This document shows positions 45,343 to 59,302 of a stretch of DNA of 64,000 nt, piece by piece. The notes under the pieces were generated by a model. It saw nothing but the letters and a program-made list of their open reading frames with translations, was not told where the DNA came from and ran no database searches. Position 1 is the stretch's first letter; each line of letters starts with the position of its first letter. The DNA is taken from NCBI GenBank assembly GCA_964036155.1, contig OZ038423.1, positions 22,211,249-22,275,248 of the forward strand. The letters run 5' to 3'. Both the position numbers and the translations under genes were made by a program. The DNA is from Diploscapter coronatus. Lineage: Eukaryota > Nematoda > Chromadorea > Rhabditida > Rhabditidae.

Positions 45343-48035
45343 TCAAGATTTTTGCCAATGAAATCGTTTAATCTCCTTTTCCCACTGGTCCTTGACAGCG
45401 AGGTAGAGACGCAGAGCGACGCGGGCATCGGTTATCTAAAATTGCAAATAAACCATGTCGCATTTTGCAAAAATTCAAAGATTTGCAAAAATGCAGCATA
45501 CTTTTTTCAAAATTAGCTTCGCCTATTTTTATTCAAACTCACCGAGTCGTGTTCGCCCTGTTGAATGTCGATGCCTAGGACGGCCTTAGCGAGGAGTTTC
45601 AGGGAAATCAGCTGAAATTTTGAAAAAAAACAATAATATTTCTAAAAGGTAGCATTAGAAACAAAAACTTAAAAATTCTAATAGAAGCCCCCTCCTTGTA
45701 AAATATAAGAATAAAAGACTCGGACTTCTATTAAATTAAAAATTTCCTACCCCTTTCTTTCCGATCATATCCTTTAGAATTCGACATTTCGCCGTGTCGC
45801 GTATCAGTTTCGACTTGTGGTTGAATTTCAACACCTAAAAATCAAAAGTTATATAATTTATAATAAAAATGACAAGTACCCGAAAATCATTGTGAATAGC
45901 GTGTCCAACGACAATTCGGTCTTGGAGAATGGAAGCGACTTCTTTTTGAACGATCGCGAAACTCTCGCCTGAAATAAATAAAATAAGTTACAAAAAAAAA
46001 TTCGATACTAAATGTGAAAGAATGAATAGTAATTGGTTTTTCCTATGTAAATAAAAGTAATGAAATTCATCAAAACATAAATTTAAAGTTTCAAAAAATT
46101 TTCATCGTGAAATGAGTGTTTTTGTCAAATCTGATGTTTTAGTTGGAATTTAAAAATCGTATGAATTTATTTAACAGGAAATTCTCACGTAAAAATTCAT
46201 AGATTTTGATGGAACTTACCAAACAGGGGTTTTTGATGGCGCTGATCACATCGAAAAGCGCCTAATAGCACTCAGAAGTCTGGATTTTTAGCTAAGCCTT
46301 ATTTCTTCCTTTGTATTGCAAATTGCAAAATTTAGATACAAGATTTCACGAGCAAAAGTCCATTTTCCATACAAAATAGGAACGAAAAATGCTAGATTCT
46401 AGAGTGCGATTAAGCACTTTTGATTTCCGAATCGTGATCAGCGTCATTGAAAACACCCCTATTTGGGAAGTTTCATCGAAATCTGTAAGTTTCCATGTGG
46501 GAGCCTCTTTTAAATAAAAAAAATTCGGAAATCAAATTAGTTTTATTCTTATTACTCTCATCGAACTGTACTAGTCATTCTATAAAAATAACAAACTTTC
46601 AACCTTTCTCCAAATCCGCAGGTCTGATTCCACTGACGAACGTTCTGTAGTCCTTGATCGGCTCGGTTGGCTTCACGTGCTTGTCGTAGACGATTTTACC
46701 GTTCTACAAATTGGAAAAATATAGAATCGTTTTCCTTGCTTTTATTTCATTTTTTATCCAATAAGGCAACTTTATAAATCTGAAATAGTTTGGGTTCTTG
46801 GAAAGTTATCCAAATTCAGAGACGTATCATTCGGAAAGTTAGGAATCTTTGCCATATGCTCTCGTTTCTCATAAAAATGCTGATAGAAGTTTAAAAAAAA
46901 AAAGTCCAACCTCATTGACAATGGAAACCCTCGCGAGAATGTCGATGGTTCCATCGTTGCCCGCACCGACATACTCACAATCCAACGCGAGCACGGGCGT
47001 AGGGGGGCCTCTGAAGGCTTTTAAATTGGATTATTTAGCGTTGTACAGGGTGGAAAATAATCAAAATCGAACTTTTTGATCAATATTTGAAATTGTGAAA
47101 CATACGAAAATTTTCGAAAACTAATTGATAATTTTAGAAATTTCTTAACGAAAGTGCACACTCGAGGAACAAGATGATGTAAACTTTTGAATTTATTCCT
47201 TCAGAATCTTGAAACATTTTTCATTCAGAAACTGATAAACTGCATTTGTTTAGGTAACAACAAAATACGCCACTGAGACTAGTTTTTCTATTCTTATTCT
47301 TAAAAAGCTCTGAAAAGTCGGACCGTTCATTATCCTTGATGAGAACGGGGATGTCGATGATTTTGCTGCGTTTGCTCTGCTGAATTTGTTCGGAAGAAGT
47401 CGACGACGTGCTTGCTGCAGATTCTTCCAGACGACGTTTTCGATTCTCCAGTTTGCGGTCCTTCTGAAATGGAATTTTTCCCTATTTATCTATTTTTCAA
47501 CCATATTTTCTCGAATATAGTCACGTCTTCAACGAAAAAATGTTTGAAAATACCTAGCTTTGAACAAAAATATGTTACGACAAAAGATATCAAGGAAGCA
47601 ATAGCGAATTGTACTAATTATTATCCTTTAATCTCGAATATCAAAGAAAAATTCATAAAGAAAACGCATGCCTTTGTGACGACTTTCGTGAATCCGTCCT
47701 CGTCTGGCTCAGGTTTATTTTCCGTCTCGGGTTTTTCCGATTCTTGTTCCGTTTTCTTTGTTTCATGCGAATTCGACGCTTGTTGTGGGGAGACGAACTT
47801 GTACTTGCTTTTCTTCTTCTTGAACGACTTTTTGAGCGAGTTCGGAGCGGCGACTTTCTTGTTGACTTCCTCCTCGTGAAGCTTCTGGAAACAATACAAT
47901 TTTAAAAATAATAAAAAAAAACTATTATTTTCTAGCTTTTTCTTCAAAATAAGACTTAAAACTCCCTAAAATTACCATTTGCAAGACCTTCCACGCTGGA
48001 GAAACGTCCTTGAAGTCGACCTTCTTCGAAGCCAT
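45343..48035 (-). CDS. REXO4: REXO4-like RNase T/DEDDh 3'-5' exonuclease, about 317 aa
   Basis: Nine exons: 47976-48035, 47666-47884, 47324-47463, 46911-47010, 46604-46703, 45880-45968, 45751-45834, 45543-45611, 45343-45435. A Lys-rich N-terminal region (about 1-140, KKSFKKKKSKYKF, nuclear/nucleolar type) precedes the exonuclease fold. Motif ExoI is VLALDCEYVG, ExoII GHAIHNDFRVLKF, ExoIII HDSITDARVALRLY, giving the DEDDh set D, E, D, D and H. FVSGIRPADLEKG and IRDTAKCRILKDM are typical of the REXO4/REX4 group, which act in rRNA processing. The donors ending exon 2 (GTTTTC at 47665) and exon 3 (GTCCGA) are weak; exon 2 might end 18 nt earlier. A 42-nt open segment at 46220-46261 lies in intron 5 with good splice sites but the wrong phase. 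Confidence 0.87.
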
Positions 48036-48688
48036 TTCTGGAACTGAACTTTAGAAAATTCGAAAAATAAACGAAAAAATATGAAAAATGAAAGAACGAG
48101 CTAAGCTTCACTTTTCGAAGAAAAGAAATCGGAGTAAAAATCGAAGAAATTGAATGAGTGCAAAAGAGTGGACGACAATGAGCAATGGTCGCGCTCAATT
48201 GCCAAAACAGCGATCAGGATTTGCGCGATTGAGAACAATGCACACTTCGCATGTTCGAATTTGTGTATCTCATTTATTTTGTCTCAAGTAGTCGGTCATT
48301 AACAATATATTGAAATGGTGGTGAGATTCACTGTACAAAATACCCAAATAATATAAAGTTTTACGAAAGGCATAAAATATTACATTTTAGGAAACGTGAT
48401 GAAAATTGACTAAAATGTCAATATCAAAAGCAAGTTGTTGACAAAAATAAGTAAAGTGAGGTTTTAGCAAACGTTGAAAATTTAGAGATTTTGAGATCAC
48501 AACAATATCAAAATAAATGGTGACTTTTCCCGTATTTGCAAATGAAAAGATCATTTTGGAGGGTTTCTCATCGTGAGAAGAATGTTTGAAAAGCGCCCTA
48601 GTATGGGCATTTTGGGCCATCGTGCGATTGAGAATTACTGTTTCGACGACCGTTGATTTTCGTCATTCGGTCAAAACCGACCTAAAGT
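48036..48688. other. Intergenic between globin and REXO4, with a MITE fragment
   Basis: 650 bp. A partial copy of the window's MITE lies at about 48210-48306, roughly 175-270 bp upstream of the REXO4 start codon. The rest shows no gene. Confidence 0.5.
48210..48306. mobile_element. MITE fragment (right end only)
   Basis: The terminal sequence, read on the minus strand as ATTGTTAATGACCGACTACT then TGAGACAAAATAAATGAG, matches the terminal inverted repeat of the two full copies. The adjoining AACAATGC block aligns more weakly with their interior. No left end is seen. Confidence 0.55.
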
Positions 48689-51600
48689 TCAATATTGCAT
48701 TTTTTGAATCGTTGATAAAATCACCTTCATTTCGTCAGTGATGTAAGCCAAAAGTAGTCGCCAAGCCTTCACGGCATCATGATTATATTTTATCGCGTCC
48801 TAAACTTGAACTTTTGTTGATAACGGACGATGATCTTTTAATAACCTGAGATCCAATAACTGCAACCGCAATTTCACCAAATTGCTCAATCATCGTACCA
48901 CTGAATCCGCTTTCGCCCATCTAAAACATGCTGATAAAATTTGTCAATATTAGACTCCTTAAAATCGGTAGATATTTCAGTTTCTTATCAAACCCTTCAG
49001 CCGAATATTTGTTGAAACATATCAATTGATTATTGATTTTTTTTCGAATTCTTCCAATTTTTGATCATTACACTTCAATACCTGTGCGTGCTTCTCTCCA
49101 TACTGCCTGAGTAGTTGCAACTGCTCGGTGATGTCATCCAGAGACTCCATGATTCGTTCGAACATCGCTACTAGACACTAAATGTCAAAAAATATATTAT
49201 TTTCTTCTAATATTCCAACTTACCTTGCAATGATCGTGCTCCGTCTTAACTAGAGGAGGTGAGCTTCGTTCTCTGGATAGAGAGTTCACAAAGGCAGTTG
49301 TTAGAAATATCGACCTAAACGTATCATTTTTTGGCATTTTTAGAGTTTGTTCAATATCTGCGGACGTTTTAGGGACTGAGAGATATTACTGCACATTTAA
49401 TCATGCGATATTTCGAGACATATCTACAAACTCACCTAATATCTGGACACTTTACTTCGAGACGACGAAAGATTTGTTCCATCAGTTTCAAAAAAGTACC
49501 GCCAGAATTGAGTTGAGCAAATGTTGACTAAATCCTCAACAAGTTTAGAGAAAAATATTAAAAATGCTTACTCTCAAAACTTTCTTCTGTTTCGGGGTGA
49601 ACGATAGAAGAGTAGCTCTTCTAATAGCCAGAGTAGTAGCCGGATTTACATTCGTGTCAGACAAAGATAATTGCCGGGTTAGAGTTTCACTAAATTCAAA
49701 AATTATTCACTTTTGAAAGGTTTACGCAAGTATTTGAAGTTTGACCGCTAATGACTCATACCTAATGTCAAATCAAATGCCAAATAGTTTTCTCTAGTCA
49801 AAACGTCAGAAGATTTTTAATGCATAATGTTTCCGATATAATACCTTTTGTTGTAAAAAAAAGTAATCCTTTTAGTTGAAACATTTGATACACAATGGAA
49901 AGATACAATGGATATACGTTATCGAAACTAGTGGTGATAAAAAGCGATTTTTTAAACCAAATACCAAAACTAGGCCACTAATTTTGCCAAAACACTCTTT
50001 CAGATCTTACCGAATAAATTTCAACGGCGATACGAAAAATGACGTATTCGCGTCTTGATGTTCATATTTATCGTACTTCACACAACGTTGTTGTCGCATG
50101 TCTTCGCAATACATACAGTAACTAGTAGATCGAAGTTTAAAAAATAATATATCGACGCGACAATCAATATATCCGAGTCATGCGCTTATGAAAATGGGAA
50201 TTTTTAGAAAAATAACTGGATATGATGAAGAAAATGCTTGAGAATTCGCTCTGATTGGGAGATGCGAGTTAAGAGGGGTTCAAGGGATCCTTTTGTATGA
50301 CTCTCGAATACACCTCTCGCTGAAAACATCATCACATCCGGATTTCAGAGCCTATCTCTCAACATATAGGATTAGTGAGTTGTCAAGTGCACTTAGATGG
50401 AATTAGGAAAAACGAGCATCGAAACCCCAAAAATAACAAGATTTTACGTGTAAATCCTTACAATCAGCAATATTGGCCATCAAGCCTTCCCCCACCACTT
50501 ATTTAGACGCCTTTTTGACGTAATTTCGACACTTGACAACGATAGGCCTTTCAAGATTTTTGACATTTTTCGAGCTTCTAAAGAATAGGAATTCGTAATT
50601 GTTTGTTTTAAAGTTCAGAAAAAAAACGAGATTTTCGTCATTTTAGGGACAAAATCAATATCGATGCAAAAGTAATGAGGTTGGCAAATTTTCACTCTGC
50701 AAAACTTCGACGAATAAGCCAAAATGAGCGAATAATGGAGTTTGGAATTTGGAACAGCTTTTGGGATGAAAGGCATTCAACCATACAAATCCATGATATT
50801 AGGTGCCACTTTTATACGCTTACTTTTTCGAGTGTTTTCAGATAGAACTTCAAATAATTACGTAATATTTAGTTAAACTTTGGGAAATTGGACTTCGCAG
50901 TTTACACCTTTTGTTTGTATTCAGTAATATGGGAATAGGAAAATATCACCTAACATCACTTTACTTTAGATGAATTTAAAATTTTTAAAATCTCCAAGAC
51001 CACAAATTTAAATTGAAGTAGAGTGAAGTCAGATTAGATTGGAACTGGAAGACATTTGTTTGAACGCTATGTGGGATTGAAAATCTAATTTCGTGATGGG
51101 AACTCATTCGGTTTCTTCAAACTCACGATGGAATAGGCACATCTAGGGCGTTCATCTTCTGAATCGAGGGTCTGCGATTGCACTCATCCGACTTCCAGAT
51201 TCGATTGAGCATCGTTAGCATAGAATCGCGTCTGGAAATGAATAATTAACGAGATGATTAGATAATCTGAGTTAATTAAATTTTAATTAAGCGTGTATAA
51301 GCATGATACCCTTAAATTAGCCTAGGGATGAGTTTTTTTTCTAGGTCGTGTAAATTTTAAGAATTTGTAAAATTTTTATGCCTGACACAGTATCAAAAAT
51401 TTGCACCTAAATCTAGAGCCCGCAAATATAATGTACACTAATTTTTCTTGCTCACTTCAAGTTTGATTTATGACAGGGCGCATGCTCTACACAAAAATTT
51501 TTCATAATTTTGCTATCCGCAAGAGTCTGCGAGCAAAAACTATTTCACGATTTCGCGAGCAAGCGATGCAGAGTCGCACGTTAAATGAGTAAGGAGAGTA

Positions 51601-54600
51601 GTGGAAGTGACATTCTAACGATTCAAACAGCCAAAATAGTGTATGCAAATTTAAAAGGCAGAATGCATGTTCACTCACTCATCTAGTTTTACCTGTTTTT
51701 CAGGTACAAATGCGTTCGGCAAAGGATTTTTTAATGAACCAAACATCTAATTTACACCAATATCTAATCGTAGATATGATTTCTAGTCAGGAAGAATAGT
51801 TTTGATAAATGCATTTGCGGAGCCTACCTAAGCCTCTTGATATTAACACGATTTCAGAATGTATGAACTCGCTCTAATGACATTTCTCCATCACGCTGCT
51901 TTATTATAAGATTATAAGGCTTCAAAGTTATTCATTTCAGAGCGGTTTCGGATGAATCAGAAGATTAGTAAGAAATGTGGTCCTAATGTGATAACCGAAT
52001 GGTCGAAATTTAAAACGAATAAGATAGTCACATGAACGATATCGTAAATGCTAAGGGATTCCTAAGTCTTCCGAGAGAGGGTGGATTTGAAGAATAAAGG
52101 AGATTGAGCAATGGCGTCCAGCTTTCCAAGAAGATTAGATATTTGCACATTCATACAAATGAAAGCTTGTAAATGGATGGATATGATAAAAGATTATCTA
52201 CTGGTCATAAGCCTTTGTAGGATATGGGTTGTATTCAAATATTTCCGCTAGGGAAATAAAAGAGTGTACTGCAGAGATTGAATAGGATTTTTATCAAGGA
52301 AAAATTGTGGTATTTTGTACTAACTTTGTTATGTACTTCCTTGAAATTACATCAATATTTGCGTCAAAATGATCAATTCTTATGGAAGATACGATAAAAT
52401 GACGAAAATAATATCAAATTCATTGAAAAGTCCAATTATACTATTTCCAGATCATTTTTGATCTATTTTTCTACATTGTCTTGAATCACTTTGTATCAAA
52501 ACATCATCCTGAACTAGAAACCTTTCACACGTTCAATGCTTGGTCGCTTGGCTTCAATTGCTTTCGGTTCCTTAAATATTCAAGATATTTTTTTGTCGTT
52601 TTGTAAGTTTCACTTCCGTTAAAATTGCACACCCGATTACTCATAAAGATGCTCAAGCATAAATATCACATTCTATTGCTCTTCTGAACTCTATAAATTA
52701 TTAGTAGTCGTAAGTTGAATTTCAAGAACCCGATCTAGGGATCTATGAACTATGCCAAAGAGCGTAGATTATTTATGTATGCATCAAGATATTGTTATTT
52801 GTGAGAACTATGAGTTATTTGATTGGGTTTATAAACTAGGCCAACGTTCAAAGGAATCAAATGTCAAAAGATTATGACATTTTTGTGAAGTATATCTGAA
52901 AAAAGTGATGGTTTACCTCATACTTCCTCTTGGCTGCGGACTAACACTTCGACTCTGGTGCAAAGGTGCTGGCTCTGTGAGGAATTGACCGCTATTCTGT
53001 TCGGAATAATAGTTATCGCACAGCGACATCTGATGCTGCATTCGTGAACACTGAAATTTACAAATTGATAGTAATTTTTGAACAGCTTCTTTGAAAAGTT
53101 CATCAAGTTTATCGACTATTCATTGGAAAATAAATCTTTGAGAGTTAGGTTGTTTTTAGGGAGAAGCAGCGGTGAACTTTCCAAATCAAATCATTTTGAA
53201 TTTTGACTAAAAATACCCCATTAATTTTTCGATCCGAGCTTCTCGGCCGACGTTGCTGCTGTTCCATTCGATTAGGAGTCGAGTCCGACACTGCTTCAGA
53301 AGTTCCAGAAGCGGTGATTGAAGCTTCGTGGACGCTCACCTGAAACCTTACTCTTTCATGTGGAAACTCATTAAAGTTTCAGCATCTTCAAAGAGGATAT
53401 ACTCGTGAAAATGCCGAATGTAAATTCACCATGTTTCCGCAAGAAGACTAAAACAAACATGCAACTTCAGCTTCGCACGGTAATTTTTGAGTCCATAAAA
53501 ATGCAAATAGAAAATAAGAAAAATGGCGTACAAAGGTGCATCTTCACCGATAATTGTTCTTCCAGACAAAGTATTTCAAGAGCGTGACCTGGCTTATTTT
53601 TAGCTAAATTTTTGCATGTGTTTCGAAATGCGATAGGAAGAGATATTAGCTTCGGGAAATATTCTGATTAGTCAGCAGGCGAAATTTTAACCAGAAATGC
53701 ATAGGAAAAATAACAGAAAAGTAAATAAGCGAACTCACAAATGATATAATTTTTGATTTTACCGAAAACACTTTCTGCCTTACCGTGGGAATATTCGACC
53801 GTCTGATGTGCAGTGTCGAGGGCCGCTTTCTTTGAATTTGACGTCGTTTTTCGACTACTTCTTCGTGAGGCGGAGTTCGCGTACTAAAAATGGCAGAAAT
53901 TAATTCAAAAACTAAAGAAAAATTTTAAAAATGTATCTCCAAACTCAATCTTACCAACTGATACTATGCCTATGAGCGAGCATTTTAGGTAAACCTTCTC
54001 GGTAAATATGAACCTAGAATTTTCTCGTTTCAATCAGAAAATTTGCTGATTTTGCGAAAGCAGTTTATAAAACGCGACGATGTTATTTCAAATATGACAT
54101 TAGATGAGGAATTATCGAGCAGGTGATATGGTAGTAAATGTCAAAGTGAATTATTATTTGGCTGAAAGGTAGAAAAATGAAGAATTGGGAGTATTATGCG
54201 GGGATAAATGCTACCGAGTTATTAAAGTTGTCATGAAAATTGGATATAATGAGGCATTTGAGTGAAAACTCTTCACAAACATTACGCAATTAAGTAAGAA
54301 CTTCATGAAACAAGAGGAATTTGTGGGAATTCTCAATTTAGCATCACAATTCATCTTCGCTTCATCACTAAACTATGAGAAATCGCAAACAATTCCTAAA
54401 ATCGTCCAGGAATTTGAATTCTCACTACTGCATATTGTAAGAAAAAGTTTGTCGGAGGAAAAAACTCCCTATATCTCTCTCATCAAAAGTAATGAAATTG
54501 GGCGAAAATGAAAGAAATATTCTTGCAGGTCCAGTGAAAGGTTCTTTGGGAGTAAAAATCAAAAATTCCTCTCAAAGTCGGAAAACGAAGCGCAGTCATC

Positions 54601-57600
54601 TCAGAATGCGATATTCTGGGGTCACATTGTTGTTTGAGTTCGAAGCCAAAAGGAAAGGTGCGAGTTTGAACACTTCCTTGTATTCAGGCACTCGGCGACT
54701 GGGAAATCGAGCGAAATGTTTCGGCCGGTTTTACATGTTCTATTCTACAACACAGGAAGAGATATTTTGAGTCTCAGGGAATGCATGTATCCATAGTTGC
54801 GACTTTTTGAGTTGGTGAACACGTTTTTCATTTTTTGAATTCCAGACTTCGGAAAAAAACCTCTCAAAATGGGAAAATTGTGGCATGTTTCAATTTTTCG
54901 GAAACCCGGATATGACAAGCCCTAAGTCTATTCGCGTACAGCATAAAATATTCATAGCGCCTTCTAAATCTATGCAAATTTACGAAATACTAGGAAATGG
55001 GAAGATTCGTGCGTTGAGGAATAGGAACTTGAAAGATGAAAAGCAACTGCAATAATGCTAATCAAAATTCATTAGAATGGGAGGGGGTTCGTAGTGCTGA
55101 AAATAGGCAATTATTTAGTAACTAGGTTGTCGAAAATCTATGAATTCGTAATTGTTTGGCTAGCCGAGTTTAATTATTTGTCAGTTCTCTGTTCGACTTC
55201 TCTAATTTTCGCTATTTTTCATCGGGTTGAAAAAAGATCTTTTCACAAGTCTCTACACGGCTTTTCATAAAGACGAGCGGTTTTTGCTTCGCGAATAATC
55301 TTAGAATCGATGATGCAATTTAATTACGCAAATTAAAACTGCAGGATTTAGAAGAAAATAGTCTTTCGAGTTAGAAGGAGACAAATCAAAGACTTTCATT
55401 TTCACGCATACATTTAGATCAAATTGAAGTTGAGAGGAGAAAATCAAAGATATGTCATATAAGCCTAAAAATGATAAATAGCGAATTTAAATATATAATA
55501 AATCGATACTTATAAATGATTAATACAGCGGGTCCATTTATAACTTTGTTACTTATTTTTGCTCTTAAATTTTTTTCTAATGATTATTTTTGAATACGGT
55601 CAACGGAATCTTATTTAGATCGGTGGAGCATTCATGAAAATGTATGGTTTTATCCACTTTCCCTTTATGGGTAGGCTTTGGGCATACCGGTAGCGGAGTA
55701 AAATTTCGAGTACTTTCTTGGCATTAGTAGGTAAAAAATAATCTTTTAGCAGTTCTTTAGTATAAATAAAATGCGTATTTCATGTAAACTACAAATTTCA
55801 GGAGCTACGTTGCAATTGGCGCTAAATTTACTGAATAAGGTCTTGCAAATGCCTAAATAATTTCCAAAACTCGGCAAAATTTACAACCGGAAGCTGTCGT
55901 CATCGGGCTCGGCCGGCCCATTTCGAATTATGCCCTGCTTTTGGGTCACAAATTCAGAAATTAGCCTGGCTATTCAAGGCATTGCTCAATGTTGTGTCTT
56001 TTGTTGGTTAGGCAAAATATCTTGCCACACACCAAAGCATAACCAGACTAAAACGACTGGAATTTTTTAGAACCTTTCGGATTTGATCTGAGTTAGAAAA
56101 CTCCCTAGCAATACGATGAAAGATAGCCGGATCAAAAAGTCTGAGATGCTTTGAGGAACTTAGACATCGCGTGGCTTTCCAAAGTTAGAAAAAACAGATT
56201 TTTTGCAGCAGAATCAAAATATAAAGTGGCTGAGTGGAATAAAACATCTGAACATGTGCTCGTAGCGCTAGGCAACCTTGAATGACCAAATTTAGAAATT
56301 TAGGAATTTTCGAAGCGATCAGTAAATCTTAAAAATTATCGAGTCTAAAAATGTTATTTTATGAAAATCTCAAAATTGATGTCCTAAAATAAACAAAAAC
56401 TTGACACGCGTGTTCATAAATGTTAGAGATTGAGCTGCATTAGATTCGAGACGGCCTGAACATGACAAGTGCATTCTACAAACTATTCACATTATTAGCG
56501 GAGCTTTCGAAGATATAATTATTCCTGCCAGTTTCAAACCCTATTCTTCAACATGGAATCAGAGATATCGGACAAAGGAAATCAGTTGAGTTCAGAGTTA
56601 TCGAGTTAGTGTCGAAAATTGCGGATAATTGGAAAGGCTAAGATTCGAAAATTGGGTTTAGTGTTGAGATAATTAGCTCAAAATTATATACACCTGGTGA
56701 AAATAATGAAAAATCGCGAGTAAAAATCAGAAAGGAGGAAAATTAGATCGTAAATGTTCTAAAATTTATGAAAACGAAAGAAATAAGCTGAATAAGTCCA
56801 TAAAGAATGGAAAAATCCCATGATTTGCGCAAAATTATCGAACATGGTTTGTAAGTCGAAACTCTCACACCCTCTCATGACTTTGTGAACTTAGAACACT
56901 TCGTTTCCCTAAAGGCTCTCAAAGTAAAGTAAGGCAATTTTCCTGCGTCTCTCAAATTAACACGTTCTCTTTTTACAGTGTAATCGAGCCAATTTGCAGA
57001 CAAGTGGGCGGGGCCTAGAGGGGGGTTAGTAGTGGAGCTCGGATTAAACTTTGAATCTTCAAATTAGCATTGCAGCAAAGTAGCAATCAAGTGTTTCTTT
57101 TCGCGATAATAATGCTCGGACTTCATTTTTATAGATTTTTAGACTAATTCTGTCATCTTCTTGAAAAGAGAATCCTGACATAGAAAGCGTTACAATGAAA
57201 ATATCATACATTTTTAATGGTGTTCCTCAGAAAATCTTTCATTAATGCATAAGAAGAGCCAAAGAGGTGTTAGGATAAGTTACAGGGAAATTTATATTAT
57301 GAAAAAGGCTCCAATGAAATGTTCCACTCCTTCAGAATATTAAAACCCACACGAACCTAGTTACTTTGAGTTTTCTATGAAATAATTTTCCGAGAAATCG
57401 ACAATTGTTCTCTAATGAAGGAGCGACTTGAAGAAACTATAACAAGAATCCAGAAGTGACGAAACTTAACCATGATTGAGAAATCTCAGAAATAATTAAG
57501 TGGAAATAATTGAAGTTAAAGATGAACGAAGATCAAGCCTTTCAATTGAAATAGCATCATTTTTGATGATGTAATAAACTTTGGTTTGATATTTATATCA

Positions 57601-57939
57601 TAGGAAGAACTTCTATATTTGCTTAGCACGAATTAAATCCTTTTACAAAATATTTTGACACATAGGAATTGGTTTGATTGGAGATAAAGCGTTCAATACT
57701 TACTCGAAACTCCCTTGCTGTGACTGATTTTGGGCTGCTAGTTTCGCAAAGTCGTCGTTCTCGTCGTCCTCTATCTTCTGAATTCGCTGCTGAATCGCCG
57801 TGCCCTCTTCAGAATCTGTATGTCGCAAGTCGTACGACGTAATCGATTGCATCATGGGCCTCCTTCTCGGGGAAGACGTCAAATCCGAACCGCAATACGG
57901 ACAGAAGTTCGAAAATGTCACTTTCTTTTTAGGTTTCAT
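48689..57939 (-). CDS. Globin with a 260-residue N-terminal extension, 426 aa
   Basis: Eleven exons: 57704-57939, 53784-53883, 53217-53339, 52917-53050, 51127-51231, 49572-49689, 49436-49527, 49224-49314, 49082-49177, 48846-48920, 48689-48799; 427 codons with stop, all phases consistent across introns of up to 3.8 kb. The extension contains a CPYCG zinc-ribbon-like knuckle (about residues 13-17), then Ser/Arg/Gln-rich disordered sequence (RKRPSTLHIRRS, VSPQPRGSMRRDSM). The globin fold begins near ALLSFTPKQKKVL. A CD-region Phe lies in IRSIF, the distal His E7 is in EHDHCKCL, and the proximal His F8 is in YGEKHA, 32 residues later, the spacing found in neuroglobin. The loop before helix E is longer than usual. 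The last helix is AVKAWRLLLAYITDEM. This is heme binding, hexacoordinate in character by inference, probably a neuronal glb protein. Confidence 0.85.
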
Positions 57940-58585
57940 TGACAAATAGGAGATTATTTAGTGAAGAATACTACGATAGTGCTTAGGGGTAGGAGTGAAA
58001 AATATTTGGGTATGTCACACAAAATTTGAGAAAATTTATAACATCTAACCCTGACGTCGATGTTCTATTGTGATAGAGAGTGAGATTTTGGCTGCATTGC
58101 ATGATATGTGGAGATTTTCGATTTGACAAGGGTAATTATTGAGTTAAAAAACCAACATCGGGGTCAGAGTCACAAAGATGAGATGAAGATTTTGTCCATT
58201 GAATAAATTTTAGATGCGTGCACTTTCATAATTGCTTGGGTAGCTAATGAATTTTTGTAAATAACAGATTTTGTAACTAAATTCCTCACAGCATTGCTCA
58301 GCATAAGTTTCACAAATCATTTTATAAGGATTGTGTGGTGTCATTAAAAATATTGGATCGATTAGATCTAAAAATTATTTTTTAAAAATAAGTATACGCA
58401 TCTTATATGGATTTTGAGAAATGTCAAATTTGTGAATATATTCAAAAGACAAAAGTGGCAAGTCTCCATACACAAAGGGACCACGAAAATATGGCGACGA
58501 GATCTGAAGGATTGAAAAAGTCACAAGGTGGGAATGAGAATGAATGTCAAATTGTCAAAAATGGGCAGAACTTTCCGTTCATTAC

Positions 58586-58677
58586 CAATATGCCAGCCTA
58601 TTTCCAATTTTCACGTTGTAACATAGAGTTCGAGGTGCTTTCGAGATCTCTGACCTCGAGAGTCGGCTGGCATATTG
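58586..58677. repeat. Two-tier inverted repeat, possible structured RNA
   Basis: CAATATGCCAGCC (58586-58598) and GGCTGGCATATTG (58665-58677) are perfect 13-bp inverted copies. Between them TCGAGGT and ACCTCGA form a second perfect 7-bp stem. The whole unit is 92 nt. No snoRNA boxes or miRNA-like hairpin are clear. Confidence 0.55.
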
Positions 58678-59302
58678 TCCTGCAAGTAGTCGGATATCCT
58701 AAGTCATTGCTGAATGCAATTCTCTGCATTTCAAATGATACACCAAACTGGCCATAGATATTTTATTCCTTTCTTCGTTCTCTCGATTTCATACACTATT
58801 TCTCTTTAATTCGATTGCATCATCACTATATCCCCGACTTTATAGCCTTATTCATGAGCCCTTATTATAAGGAGTATATGAAATTCGGGATCAGTAAAGA
58901 TCATCTCTAGAAGGAGAAGGTTCAACGTGATATCTTGGATTTGAGGAGAATTTTACGTTGATTAGGAAATTTTATGTTTTTGAAATCTTTCAAATCTCGA
59001 TAGCTATTTAGACTTCAAACATTATTAAACACAAATAGCATTTTGATTAAATTATAATCTAGATATGGGGGGTGGTTGAATAAGAAAAGTCGACAATCGT
59101 GCGTGAAAGTCAGTTTGCCATGCATTTTAAAATTGTTTGGATTAAAAAATAAATTTAAAAATACCATCCAGTGAAAACTACATCACCGTAACGTAGTACA
59201 CATAAAGTTTAGCATGAAATAGTAAAAGAAAATTCATTCGTTACTACGTTATGATGCTCTTAACTTCGTGAGAACGAAAACAACAAATCTGATAAACTTT
59301 AC

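Noticed and set aside
46220..46261. Possible cassette exon in REXO4 (frame ALFDVISAIKNPCL)
   Set aside because: Splice sites look good, but the junction it would enter is phase 1 while the sensible peptide needs phase 0. In phase 1 the insert disrupts a conserved REXO4 region that reads well without it.
58407..58757. 116-codon plus-strand ORF
   Set aside because: It has no recognisable domain, no splice partners and overlaps the inverted repeat at 58586-58677. The length is possible by chance in a 4.8 kb noncoding stretch.
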